A stretch of DNA of 64,000 bases, taken from NCBI RefSeq assembly GCF_031877795.1, contig NC_133957.1, positions 4,145,009-4,209,008 of the forward strand, written 5' to 3'. A program made the translations under genes and the position numbers. This DNA comes from Strix aluco (taxonomy: Eukaryota > Chordata > Aves > Strigiformes > Strigidae). Shown piece after piece: positions 21,370 to 32,500 of the stretch. Positions within the stretch are counted from its first letter, which is position 1, and the number at the start of each line of letters is the position of its first letter. The notes under the pieces were generated by a model. The model searched no databases. It was not told where the DNA came from and saw only the letters and a list, made by a program, of their open reading frames with translations.

Positions 21370-22836
21370 ATCTTCTTTAAACATTCTCTCATCCATCATT
21401 CTCCTTCTGCAGCTCTTCTTTGTGTGACCTTTTCTTCCGCAATAAAAGCAGACAATACTCCCTTTTTCTCTCTCTCTCTCCGGTTCCTTTGATCTATAGC
21501 CTGTTCTTTGACCTTCTTGTTTTCTCCCAGCACTGTTCACTCTCTGTCCTTCCCTTATCGCAGCTACCATCATTCTGGTATGTTTCTTTTGAGTCTCGTC
21601 CTCCCTTCGGACATAGACTTTCTGTGCTTCTCTCAGTAATTCATCCAACCCCCGATCCTGCCAATCTTCTATTTTTTCTAGCTTCTTTTTAATATCTATC
21701 CATGCTTTTGCCACAAATTGTGTCTTTAACAATGCCTGTCCCACTGGGGTATTAGGGTCTAGTCCTGAGTAAAGCTGAAGATTTTTCCTCAGTCTCTCTA
21801 ACCACTCAGTAGGAGTTTCATCCTTTTTCTGATGTTCACTAAAGGCTTTGTTTATATTTTGTCCTCTAGGGACTGATTCTCTTATACCCTGGATTACAAT
21901 CGTCCTCAGGTCTTGCATATGACCTCTATCGATTTCATTTTGATTATTCCAATTAGGTCGATTTAGAGGCCATTTTACATCTGCTGCCGGACTTTGCTGA
22001 TGCTGTTGATCCCAAATTCTCATTCCTGCTCTCCTGATCATATCCTTTTCTTCAACAGTGAATAGTATAGCCATTATGGCTTGTATTTCATCCCAGGTAT
22101 AGATGTTTGGTCCTAAAAACTGATCCACCCGCTCCGCCACACCTAAGGGATCCTCCAATAGATTCCCCATCTCTTTTTTAAATTCTCTGACGTCCCCTGA
22201 ATTAAGAGGGACAGTCACATATCCCATGCCAGGCTGGGGTCCTCCCATCGCAACCTCCCTTAGGGTGTACAAGCCACTATCACCCCCCCCCATTCTAGTT
22301 TGACTACGGGTTATTCGTCTCGGTTCTTTCGGGGATTCAGGTGGGGAGTCTGAATTCTCTGGGTCCTCCGGCGCAGTCGGAGGAGGTGAAGGCGCCGGAG
22401 GTGGGGGTGGAGGTATGTAAGGAGGAGGAGAGGTGGGAGGTTCGTCCTCATCACGTACCTTCTTTTTCTTAACTTTTTCTTTTAGAGGATATAGATTTAT
22501 TCGGGTATCTGATGCTATCCATATCTGTGCATATTCACTCTCCTCTAAATTAAAGGGTTCCCTTGAGTTGACATAAATGTTTAGGGCTTGGCAGACCCAT
22601 TCTTCAAAGGACCCAAAAACAGGCCAATAGAGATGATCGCCTCTGATTTGTTTCCCTCCCCAAACTTCCATACAATAATAAATCATTTTTGCTTTGTTCT
22701 TACCCTGCCTAGAGGGGTAATCTTCCCAATGGTTTAACATCAAGCCTAAAGGGCTATCTGGTGGTATTTGGGGGTACCTCACCTCGGGTCCCAAATCACC
22801 CATGGGATCAGAAGGCTTGCTTTTCTTCTGTCCCAT
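21367..22836 (-). CDS. gag: gag polyprotein of the class I provirus, 489 aa, open
   Basis: The start is ATG at 22834-22836: MGQKKSK, giving a glycine at position 2 for N-myristoylation and membrane targeting; the open frame upstream has no other ATG. Order: matrix with PLGLMLNHWEDY, then a proline-rich linker with a PPPY late-budding motif (near 22415) within TSPPPYIPPPPPP, capsid with a DETPTEWLERL major-homology-like segment (near 21815), and nucleocapsid with one CCHC knuckle, CFYCGRKGHTKKSC (near 21430). Length and order are normal for gamma-type gag. It is the only undamaged frame of this provirus, although it lies in the same element as seven candidate stop mutations. Confidence 0.92.
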   Translation of the reverse strand: MGQKKSKPSDPMGDLGPEVRYPQIPPDSPLGLMLNHWEDYPSRQGKNKAKMIYYCMEVWGGKQIRGDHLYWPVFGSFEEWVCQALNIYVNSREPFNLEESEYAQIWIASDTRINLYPLKEKVKKKKVRDEDEPPTSPPPYIPPPPPPAPSPPPTAPEDPENSDSPPESPKEPRRITRSQTRMGGGDSGLYTLREVAMGGPQPGMGYVTVPLNSGDVREFKKEMGNLLEDPLGVAERVDQFLGPNIYTWDEIQAIMAILFTVEEKDMIRRAGMRIWDQQHQQSPAADVKWPLNRPNWNNQNEIDRGHMQDLRTIVIQGIRESVPRGQNINKAFSEHQKKDETPTEWLERLRKNLQLYSGLDPNTPVGQALLKTQFVAKAWIDIKKKLEKIEDWQDRGLDELLREAQKVYVRREDETQKKHTRMMVAAIREGQRVNSAGRKQEGQRTGYRSKEPEREREKGSIVCFYCGRKGHTKKSCRRRMMDERMFKED

Positions 22837-23199
22837 CTTCCGGAGCGCCTTCACACACTCACACAATTCGCTTCCCCCTTTTCGTGACCCAGTCCCTCGC
22901 GGGATATGGGAACTGCACTACCGAGGGGTCCGCACTCGCTTCGCCCTGCTGGGCGTCTCACACACCACGCTCCGGGAAACCCAACCCCAACCGAACGGTA
23001 ACCGGCCTATACTCACGCAACCCTGCGTCTTCGTCCGGGGCTTCGTGCACAAAGATTACGGGGTTACCGGTATTTTTTTTGCTTGTTGCCGAGTTTTGGA
23101 GTTCGTCGGTAGAGGGCGTGATGTGATAGCACTCAGCCGGGGCCGCTGAACTCAGCGGGGCGCGCCTCCCCGTATGGGGCTTCCCACCAGATTGCCTCT
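22837..23199 (-). other. 5' leader of the class I provirus
   Basis: About 360 bases between primer site and gag ATG, GC-rich in its middle part. This is where the packaging signal and the env splice donor are expected; I could not assign either with confidence. Confidence 0.5.
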
Positions 23200-23217
23200 A
23201 TCCGAGTCACGGCACCA
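23200..23217 (-). other. Primer-binding site, tRNA-His type (class I provirus)
   Basis: Minus strand TGGTGCCGTGACTCGGAT, matching the 18-base primer site used by HERV-H-type elements and complementary to the 3' end of tRNA-His. Confidence 0.92.
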
Positions 23218-23221
23218 ATTT

Positions 23222-23818
23222 TGTTATAGACTATCTTGCCAAAATGATGCAAGTTAGGACAAATTAAATTTCAATTATTTATTTTAGCAAGCGGCAATAA
23301 GCAAAACAGCGCTGGGCGGCCGGGGAGTCCCTGCTCCACCAACGGCGCGCGCTCACTTCCCGAGGGTCCGTCTTTTTTATATCCTCCGCCTTCCGTTATC
23401 GGGTCTCTCTGAGAGGTGTATCCTGCGTCTGCGCACTTTGCAGCTAGGGGGTCGCTCCATCCGGGTCTTCCTCACGTCACCAGCTTCTCGTATTTCCTAC
23501 TTTCCTGAGAGTGGCTCACAAAGTCTTTGTTTATATCTTACAGAATATAGACACTACCCCCTTTTTTTTTCTTCTTCTTCTCCCCTTTGTCTTTCTCCCC
23601 TTTGTCCTTCTTCCCTTTCTCCCTCTTTTCAGTCTTTTGCCTAGTAGGAGTCCTTGCTTCAGCATTTCAACTTAGATAAGCACTTACAGTCAGTTAGTCG
23701 TTACACAGTGTAATAGTTAAGATTAAGCTTAGGCCAACATAGTTTATGGAATAACATGTCACGAGCTCCCAGTATCTTCAATGGAATTTGATGAACAAAC
23801 AGTTTACTGTCTATCACA
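23222..23818 (-). repeat. 5' LTR of the class I provirus
   Basis: 597 bp, constant offset of 8989 from the 3' LTR. Nine of the eleven differences have G here (proviral strand) where the 3' LTR has A. Confidence 0.94.
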
Positions 23819-23823
23819 ATAAA
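23819..23823. repeat. Target-site duplication ATAAA, right copy (class I provirus)
   Basis: Pairs with 14228-14232. Confidence 0.85.
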
Positions 23824-26531
23824 TATCTCAAATGAAGTGCCTTGGGTCCAGCTGCTTTTCTTCCTGGACACACATAGGATGAAATCCCATTACTTCATTT
23901 ACATTTTTTCATCTGCATTTAATTTGCACTGCTTGATGCTTTGATGATCTAAGAACTTTCTGTTTTAATTGGGACTGGAAGAGGGGAGAGAGCACCAAAG
24001 ATAAGAACAGAAAAAAAATCAAAACAAAAGCCACACATAAGATGGGATAGTATTCTCTCAGCTTCTGAAAGCTGCTTTATATTACAAAAGAAGCTGATAA
24101 TAGCTTACACGTATTTTTCAATTACTTCTTCCTATTTTAGTTATTGTGAGCAATCCAAACATGCTGTAAAATGGAAGCATTTGTTCTCCTTTGAACAAAA
24201 ATAGAATACATATCTTAAAAAATTAATTATCCCTGCTTAGTAATGGAAGTTTCTTCAAACCTTACAAAGCTAGAGCTAAATCATGCATATGTATCAGGTA
24301 AAGCCTTCCAGTTCATTTTCAGCAGCAAGGGTTTATTGAACGTCTAACACCTCACCAGAAAATGAAAAAATCCCAACACCCTCCCCCCCAAACCAAAAAA
24401 CTTCAAACCCAAAAGCACAGAATTGTTTGTTAAACAGTTGTGACTATTCACACATATGTAGTCATATTAACACAAACTGATTTCTGAAGATAGCGCTGAG
24501 AGACTTGGTCATTACCTATCCTGGAGAGATTCGCTAAGAAAACCCCTAACAAATAAAAGCCAAATTTACAAAGCTACAAAAATCAACAGTGAGCTACTGA
24601 GAATCTCATTCTTGGATCTGACAGCACCCAGCCTGATGGAAGTGATTTGCCTAAGTTTCCCACTCCTGTTGGCAATGTGTTATCTTGTTGGTACGGTTGA
24701 CATGCAGTTTTAACTCACAGGATGCTGGACCACAACACACCAAATAGTTTGTTATGACCAGTCCTATTTCTTAGGCAACCCTTACACCCACCTAAGTTAA
24801 AATCAACCGAGACTAACTTTAAGCAGCATATCACCTGAAGCAGTTCTAAAGATTAAAAGACTGAAATATTCCAATGCCTTGGACAAAATTTCAGTAATGT
24901 ACTTATTCGCTGTCAAACAATATCAAGATCAAAACCATTTTCACTCCCCTATTCTTCACCAAAATATACTATATAATCATGGCATTCCATATTTAACATC
25001 ACAAGTGAAAAAGCCAGTTTCCACCTGACTTTACGTAGTACTACATAATCATGCTGCAGCCAAACATCACAGGTATAACAACCTAAATATTGGCCTAAAG
25101 GCTTCTTTACTGTGAAGTCACAACTCGAAGTGTTCAGAAATTACAACTAATATGCATTATAACTGCCATGGTTAAATGGTCACAATGTCTCAAAATACAC
25201 ATTCCCTGACCCCTAACAATTACGAGCTGACTTGGAGTGAGATGTAAGATGCTGATTTGAATAGAGAGCCCAAAGCTTTATCTTAAGAAAAGCAATAGAA
25301 TTAAAATATCCAGCTGGCTTCTCCCCTACCTCTGATGTAGAATAATGCTGTGAAGCACCAGTCTAGTTAACTGACATGCTGAAATCTTTGTCCTTACTTG
25401 GTTACAATGCTGTTTCACAGGGATTGATGAGGGCACTTAACGGCTCTTTTTCTTTCTTCTGTTCAAAGATCACATTTAAACAGAACAACATGACACTTCA
25501 GCAAGCTTTTGAAATTTGCAGAATTCACACCCTTTAAGTATTTTATTCTCTTCTGGAGTGCTTCACAGCACAAGGCATCACAACAGATACTTACCTGTAT
25601 TCATTACCCTGTACTGTGACACAGAAAGGTAACATAAACCCTAGTCTCACAAAGGGTCTGCACTAATGTTCTGAACCAGAAAACTGACATAAGCCTAACA
25701 TCCCTGACAACTCATCTAGTTCAACTAAGAAAAACACAAAGCATAGACAACCTTCTAAGCAGAAGGCGAGTCAAAAGGAAGATAAGTTAGTCCCCAGATC
25801 CTCTCTCACCACAGGCTAATCAGCAAAGCACACTGGTTTCACAGGGAATCTTCCCTTCTCAGAGGGGAAAAAGACTTGGGAATATAGAACTCTATGTCAC
25901 TTTGGCAGAAAGCAAAAGCAATCAAGAAAACATGCTTTATATGGATTTAAAAGAATAATCACTACAGAAAGATAACTTTCATTTCTTGAAATATTGGGAA
26001 ACGCCAATTATCTCATTATCTTTTCTACTACGCAAAGCAAACCCCACAATCAATACTGAAGTCTTACATGCCACGTGGCAACGGCACTTCATTTTGCAAT
26101 GTGTCCTTAAGCACAGAACAAACATCTGCAAAGGCCAGGATTAAATACAAAACCCAGTAAAACAGGACTGTATAGTATTCACTAGAGATGGATATAGTGG
26201 AGTAGCATAGAATTCAATTTATTGAATTTTTTAAGCTGGTGACAACATGCTATCATATTTTCCTGCAAGGCTAATATTAAATTGCAAATTATTCTTGTAC
26301 AAAATTAACCATATAAATCAAGAAGTATAAGATCAGCAAGAATTCATGCCTTTCACTCAAAGACATTGCCCCCAAAATAGTTCTACAAAGTGCTTCCCTC
26401 ACCTGCTGTTTTCCTTAAAGCCTCACGTTATTAAAACCCCACAACTGAAGACTCGGTTGTCATACGTCTTGGGCAATACAGCAGTCACCTATGCTCTTTA
26501 CATTGATGGGCTCTTTTTTGCCCTCAAGATG
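23824..26531. other. Intronic sequence, no gene seen
   Basis: AT-rich unique-looking sequence with many stops in all frames and no convincing exon or repeat. Inferred to be PANK1 intron 1. Confidence 0.5.
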
Positions 26532-27246
26532 TGAGTGTTACTGATTTGACATGTTATCGATTTAATATAGATTAGTATTAATTGGTTTAATTTTAATAGG
26601 AATATAGAATTATAGGAGATATTTAGTAAAAATCCTATGCTGCATTTGCACTCTATACAGGAACCGAGGCTACTTTGAACCCCCCTGTACAGCCCTGTAC
26701 CAAGGCCGAAAGAATTGGTCAGAATCACCCAGTAGGAACATTTAGAAATATAGATAACAGGCTTAAGATTCAAGATAATTTTACTTATAAGGTATTTAAT
26801 AACCTGAAAGAATGCAGAGAGATGTCAGAATCCAAATTAATGGGAAAATGGGGAAATCGGCTGAAGCAACATATAAGTTTAAGCCAAGAAACAGTGTCCT
26901 CAGGCAATAGGTAACTCCGACAGGGGGAGATCGCGACCACCGACTCATTACCCACCGACTCACATTACACCCCAGACCCATTTCCAGGTGTTTCTGGACT
27001 CTACGGCGCAGAATCGGAAATAGGAGGAGAGTATGATAATGATTTCCAGGAATTGTTATGTTTATGCATGAATACATAATGAATATGTATGAATGAGTTC
27101 TATATAAGGTGTATGATTTTGGTGCATGGTGTGCGTCGTTGGTGAAAGGATTCACCCGCGCACCCGGCCGTTAATAAAGAAGCGTCTGCTTATCTGCATC
27201 AAATTGGCATTGATAAGTTTTATTCCGAGTTTTTCAGTAACATGAG
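26532..27246 (+). repeat. Solo LTR, plus strand, 4-bp duplication TGAG
   Basis: The LTR itself is 26536-27242 (707 bp). Its ends form a perfect 9-bp inverted repeat, TGTTACTGA and TCAGTAACA. TGAG occurs directly before (26532-26535) and after (27243-27246). TATATAAG at 27101-27108 and AATAAA at 27173-27178 give the plus orientation. A 4-bp duplication is usual for class I ERVs. No internal sequence remains, so it arose by recombination between two LTRs. It is antisense to PANK1. Confidence 0.88.
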
Positions 27247-28300
27247 GGAAATACCAAATTCCCCATTCTTTCTTATTCAAGTGATTATATGAATACATAA
27301 AAGCCTTGTTCTTTGTTTCAAAATAGTCTTTAACATTATGAAGAGTTTGATATGCAAGTGCTGACCCTTCTTAGTTACACCAAATCAAAACATAAGTTAG
27401 TCCAAGTTCTGCAGTTTTTGTTCCTGAATGAAAGTGTGAAGCTAGACAAAGACTACAAAACCAGTTTGTGACAGAGAATGATTTTGTCACCAATACGCTA
27501 AATTTGGTAGAAGACTAAATTAAATATCTACAAATACTATGTATGATTAATCAATACTGAGAACATTCTAAGGTAAAATAGCATGTGTAGCTCAGCAAAA
27601 ACATTTAAAAACGCCAGAGAAGGCACTGGCTAATAAGTAGCCCTGTGAAAGCTGCAGCTCTTCAAGGCTCCTTCTGACTATTCTTCTGACTTATACAGAA
27701 AAGTTTTTTAAGTATTCATTTCAAAAGAAAGAAAAAAGTAGTAATCCAGACTAGCTGAATGCACACTACTTCCTACTGAGTAAGAAACATCTTTAAGTTT
27801 TGGCAGCAGGTAGCTGCGATCCTGACTATCCTTGATTACCCTTTTGGAACATGCTGAACTTTTAACAAAGAAGAAAACATTCGTTTGCTTTATTTGAAGG
27901 GCTAGCAAAGTGAGACTGTAAAGAAACAGAGTACTCCAATTCCATGGGATTGCTTTACTTGTAGAGTTTCACCATGAAATTATTGAATAGCTCCATACCT
28001 AAATGTAAGAAGTTAGCTGTAATCAAGTAAGTAAAACATACCATTAATCAACAAACTTTATACAATTAAGTACATTACAAATATGGATGTCTGAGACTCA
28101 CAGCCTTGCAACAAAACATGAGCAGCCAGTTCATGAACATCTCCCAAACCAACCAAAGCCACAAGCAATGACCGTAAGGAGTGTATTACAAATTTATCGT
28201 GCTTGCAATATACTCCCCCCCCCCCCCCCCCCCGCCTCAGTCCGAATGATTTGCACTCAGCTCCCAGGTCTACTTTTTTCTTAATTCTGCCAGCCTCTGG
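27247..28300. other. Intronic sequence upstream of the PANK1 CpG island, with a run of 19 C
   Basis: No exon seen. A pure C19 tract lies at 28215-28233, at the edge of the CpG island. Confidence 0.5.
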
Positions 28301-28391
28301 GGAAGGAGAAGGCGCATGTACCAAGACCGCTGCGCCCTCCCGCCGCACAGCGGCACCCAGGCCGACCCCCGCCCGCCCAGGCGCTACTCAC

Positions 28392-28419
28392 AGCGCTGCT
28401 TGGGCTCTATGAGCTTCAT
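28392..28419 (-). CDS. PANK1: PANK1 beta-type alternative first coding exon
   Basis: On the minus strand an ATG (28417-28419) encodes MKLIEPKQR and one further base, followed by a GTGAGT donor (28391-28386). The human PANK1 beta form begins MKLINGKKQ, and the split after the first base of the next codon is the same phase as in the alpha exon, so both can join the common catalytic exon 2. Pantothenate kinase catalyses the first, rate-setting step of CoA synthesis; the beta form lacks the long N-terminal extension. Exon 2 and later exons are not in this window and must lie to the left. Confidence 0.82.
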
Positions 28420-28864
28420 GGGCGCGTCCAGGAGGCGGCGGAGGCCGGCAGGACCCTGGGCGCCGCCCGACGCGGGACACGGCACAGCACGGCACGAAGA
28501 TGCCGCCCGCCGCCCGCCCGCGTTTGTGCCGGGCCGCCGCTCCCCGCCCGCCGCCGCCCCATTGGCGCAGGGCGGGCCCGGCCCACGCGGCAGCGGGGCT
28601 GTGCCCGGGCGCCGCCGCCGCATTGGCCGGCACCGGGGGCCCTCGCTCCGCCCGCCCGGGCCGCCACCGGCGGGGGGGAACGCCCGCGGCGCGGGAGCCG
28701 GGTGGCCGCCAGCCCCGGCCGGGCGGCGATCTGCAGGGCAGGACCCGCGGCCGCCTGACAGCGGGGCCGATGGCGACGCCGGCCCGGCCGGGCCGCGGCA
28801 GCGCCGCACGGAGGGGGCCGCCCCGCAGTGCTGCCGCGCTGAGCCCGCCGCGCTCGTCACTTAC

Positions 28865-29117
28865 GTGGCCTGTGCCGCCGGCCCGAGTCCACCCTCCGGC
28901 GCAGCCGGCATTTCTTGGCCGCGGAGCCGTGGCTGAGCGGCGGCAGCTCCGGGCGGAGCAGCAGCGGGTGCGGCGCCTCCTCGCAGCCGCCGTGGCTCAG
29001 CGGCTGGCTCGGGGGGTGGAAGCCGTTCTGCAGCAGCCCGCCGAGCAGCGAGCAGGAGGCGGCGGGCGATGGCGGCCCCGCCGGGGCGGCGGGCTGGGCA
29101 CGGAGCGGCTCCCCCAT
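28865..29117 (-). CDS. PANK1: PANK1 alpha-type first coding exon (N-terminal extension)
   Basis: ATG at 29115-29117 starts MGEPLRAQPAAP, the only ATG in the open frame upstream of the conserved part. The exon encodes 84 residues plus one base and ends at a GTAAGT donor (28864-28859). NGFHPP and KKCRLRRR followed by DSGR match the human PANK1 alpha N-terminus, including the basic nuclear-localisation-like cluster near the exon end. The extension is regulatory (localisation, acyl-CoA response in the known isoform); the kinase domain begins in exon 2, outside the window. In human the alpha protein starts further upstream, so the bird start is either shorter or uses a missing upstream exon. The beta exon lies 446 bases downstream. 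Confidence 0.9.
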
Positions 29118-29520
29118 GGCGGCAGACCTCTCCCCTTTGTCTCCCGGCTCAGCTCCGGCTGGGCGCGGTGGAGCCTCCGCTCGTGCCGGCGCCCGTGCCC
29201 GCAGCTCCGAGCGCTGGGGATGCGGCGCCCGCCCTCCGCCGCCGGCAGCGCACGGCGCAGGCGTCCTGCCCGCAGCGCGCTGCAGAGGGGCGGCCGCCGT
29301 CCTCCGCCGGGGACACGGCGGCGACCCCCCCCCCCCCCAACGCCCGGCTAACGTGCGCGTTCCCGGCCGCCGCCGGCACCTGCGGGGCTCCGGGAGCGCG
29401 CTGGGGCGGGGGGCGCGGGGCGGCCCCCACTCGCACGGTCCCCCGGGCAGCCGGCACCCCTGGCCCTGCCGGCTGGAGCGCACCGGGCAGGCCCGCCCCG
29501 GTAACCGGCTGCGGGGTCAT

Positions 29521-32500
29521 TTTCGCTTCAGGGCACCCACCCGCACGCTCCTGTGACTCGGGTGTCCGCGTCCCCGAGGCCTCTGTGACCCAGGTGTGCC
29601 TTGTACCCCGCACAAAAAGTTACTTGGGCATCAGCATCAACGTTCAAGTTTTTGTCTGTGTAGTCACGTTGTTTCCTCAACAGCTTAGTGGGGCTAGTGT
29701 GACCTTGAATGCGTCTGACCTCGTGCTTTTTTAGTATCTTGGCTTTCCCTGTGCAGCACTGGTAATCCTGTGACACTGATTTACTCTCTGACCCTTGAGA
29801 CAGCCAAGTGTAAAAACACCATTTTCTGAATGAAATATATTAAATATCAAGTGGACATAAAACCGGGTGAGCTGTGCTGCGGTGCCATGCGTGTACTTGA
29901 AAAGAAGCGGTAATTGAATTCTGGCCCTGCACATGAAGGTCATTTCTTCACACAAACTGCCAGTCCCTACATGGATGATTGTTCTTAAACTAAAACCAGG
30001 TCACATCGTCTCTCCTCCTTACACCTAAAATTAGTACAGGACACAGGCCCTCCCCTGTAAAACACCTACAAAGAATGAAGAGCTATTCTAATTGCCTCCA
30101 GAAAGGGACATTGTATTAAGCAACTGCTTCCTAAGAGGTAATGTGACATTCTCTCCCCTTCTGGGCTAGGGACACAACATTATATTTAGGTAACTGGGAG
30201 CAAGCCACAGAAAAACAGGCGCATGAAGCTGGGGAAACGAAGAAAGCACGTTTGAGAACAAAGAACAAGTAGAATTTTCTCCCTAAAAACCAGTAACTAG
30301 TGTTCTGATGATTAAAACACTCCAAATTTTCCTTTTCCTCATATCCTAATGCATAAGCAACTGTTGTAATTGCTAGCCCAAACGCGATTGCCCTGAAGAG
30401 GGCAGGAAGGCAAGCATGCTATGTATGTTTACTGCTAGAAGGAGCTGTAGTGCTTCCAAACCTGTGAAATTCTTTGAGAACTCCCTAACTTACTGAATTA
30501 TGTTTAAACTAAACACAAGGCGGCTGCTGCCTTGACTGGCAGAACTTGTTAGCAGTTCTAGGCAGCTGGCTGGTTACGCTTTGCGAACTTTCCTTGTTAA
30601 TTCAGACCTCTCAGGGCATGAGGAATCCTTGCTGCTCTGTCCCCAGCTGGTAACGGTTGCCCCTTTCTCTATGCCTGACACAGAAACTGACTCCACAACC
30701 AACCCACCCGATGCAGAACAGGGGATCATTCCTGCAAATCTGTTTTTCTCTGCAACTGCAGAGCAGACAGATAGGCAGTTACTGTATCTCAGCTGAAGGG
30801 TGGCAACTTTTTACCTTAGTGCAACAAAAAGAAGTCACCTTTAACTGCACGCTTACATTCCCTCGTGGTAGGATAGCAGCCCACTGGCTCTGCAATGGAA
30901 TACAGTACCTGTTTCAAGTGCTGTGCTCAATTTCAGGCAGTAAACTTCTGGAATAACTAACAAAGGATTAAATGAAAACATCAAGTTTTAGTCTAGGAAA
31001 TGAAAGATTTGAAGAGATATTCAAATCTGGAACAGCTAACAGCAAAGGAGATATATCACAGTTGCTGAGAAACTAGAAGGAATTCCTAAGCAGTAACTGC
31101 AGTAAGGGAAATTCACTTTAGACTTCAGGCATTTCCTAGAATGAAGTTAGACAAGCATTAGACTGCACCGGAAGACTCAACTGTCCATTGCTGCAAATTT
31201 TTAGGAAAAATTAAACATCTGTGAGGAACAGTCTAGGTCGAGCTGATCCTGACTTAAAGCAAGGAAAAGGCATGGCCTAGACACCTTACTGAGGTTCTTT
31301 CCAATCTTTTATTTCTAATTAAATATTTCCCTAATATTTTGCTGTAAATATTGCACAATTATGCTCAGGTCACTGAAAAGTTCAGGGGCAGTGTAGACCA
31401 ATGGCACATAACAACAACAAATGTCACATCAAATAATGCTGGAGAAAATAAGAAACAGAGCAACATTAAAGACGGTCCAAATCAGTTGACAGGTTTTATG
31501 TACAAGGACAGATTCACTTCTAAGTGAGCAAGTTTCCCTGATCTTGTAAGCTCTCCAGCACGAATGGAAGAAAACACTTTCCTAACATTTTGTATTGTTG
31601 TGGAAATATCAAGTTTCAGACCAAGGTGCTGCTTTATCAAAACAGTTTCAGACTCTTGTACTGGCGAATATCACATGAACTGATTTCTGCACTGCAAAGT
31701 ATCACCTTTTACATATAATTTTTGTTTACACTTGTTGAATTTTGGAATGAAAGGTTTTACATACCCTCTTCAGTTCTGATTTCAGAATTCTTCAGCTCTT
31801 CTGCAATGTAAAATAAGACAACGGGAATAAAACTAGAGTGTTTGATGTATTACGGGATCATCTGTAAGGGTTTAAAATGAAGTAATCTCATGTTCTCAGG
31901 TGTATATAGCATTGCTTGTTCTGGGCACAAGCAAACTACAGTGCAATCCATTTGGCATTCAGGGCAAAAAGACCTGAGCCTTTTGCATTAATAAGGTTGA
32001 AACTGGGAGCAGATGAATTGTTCACCCTATTCTGCATCAGCTGTGAGCCACAGGTAGAACCACAGTACAGCTTTTCATGAACTCACTCCTGATGCAGGCA
32101 GCCTGTGCTCTTCTCATATTCTGCACTGGAGCTAAATTGGTGATGTGAAGGTCTCACATTATACTTAGTGTTTGAAAATCTGGAATGTCTTAGAAAACAC
32201 AATCCAGAAGAAATATGATGGAAGTGATAATGTCACCTCTTCAAAACAGGACAAAAAGCAGAAATAAACTATCCTGCTACTCTCACAGTTGAGCCATTGG
32301 CTCCAGACCTGCTGTCTGCTGGTTTTTTATCCATACTATTTATGAGATGATGCATCACAGCACAACTGGCTGAAAGCAGGTATTGTTTTTAAGAGGTACT
32401 GCACTCTCTTGCCTTTATACCACAGATACACATTCAGTATATTACTGTCTACTCTACATCCCTTTATATTAATTTCTGTATATTTTATATATATATAAGT

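Larger units (their letters stand above)
14233..23818 (-). mobile_element. Full-length class I (gammaretrovirus-like) provirus with gag, pol and env
   Basis: 9586 bp on the minus strand: 597-bp LTRs (23222-23818 and 14233-14829), ATAAA duplication, tRNA-His primer site, polypurine tract, gag (22836-21367), pol by UAG readthrough (21366-17758) and env (17122-14825). Gag and pol are gamma-like: an MGQ start, a PPPY late motif, one CCHC knuckle and same-frame UAG readthrough. Gag, pol and env can each be followed without any frameshift, but six to seven internal TGA/TAG codons break pol and env. The provirus is in the sense direction of PANK1. Confidence 0.93.
28300..29520 (-). promoter_or_regulatory. 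PANK1: CpG island promoter region of PANK1
   Basis: About 1.2 kb of very GC- and CpG-rich sequence that contains both alternative PANK1 first exons, without a clear TATA box. GC-box-like GGGCGG motifs occur repeatedly (for example near 28570 and 29405). Such islands mark broadly expressed genes. The many long open frames on both strands here are by-products of GC richness. Confidence 0.75.

Noticed and set aside
28316-29776. Many long overlapping open frames on both strands of the CpG island
   Set aside because: GC-rich DNA lacks stop codons by composition. Only the frame with the PANK1 motifs and matching donor sites is supported.
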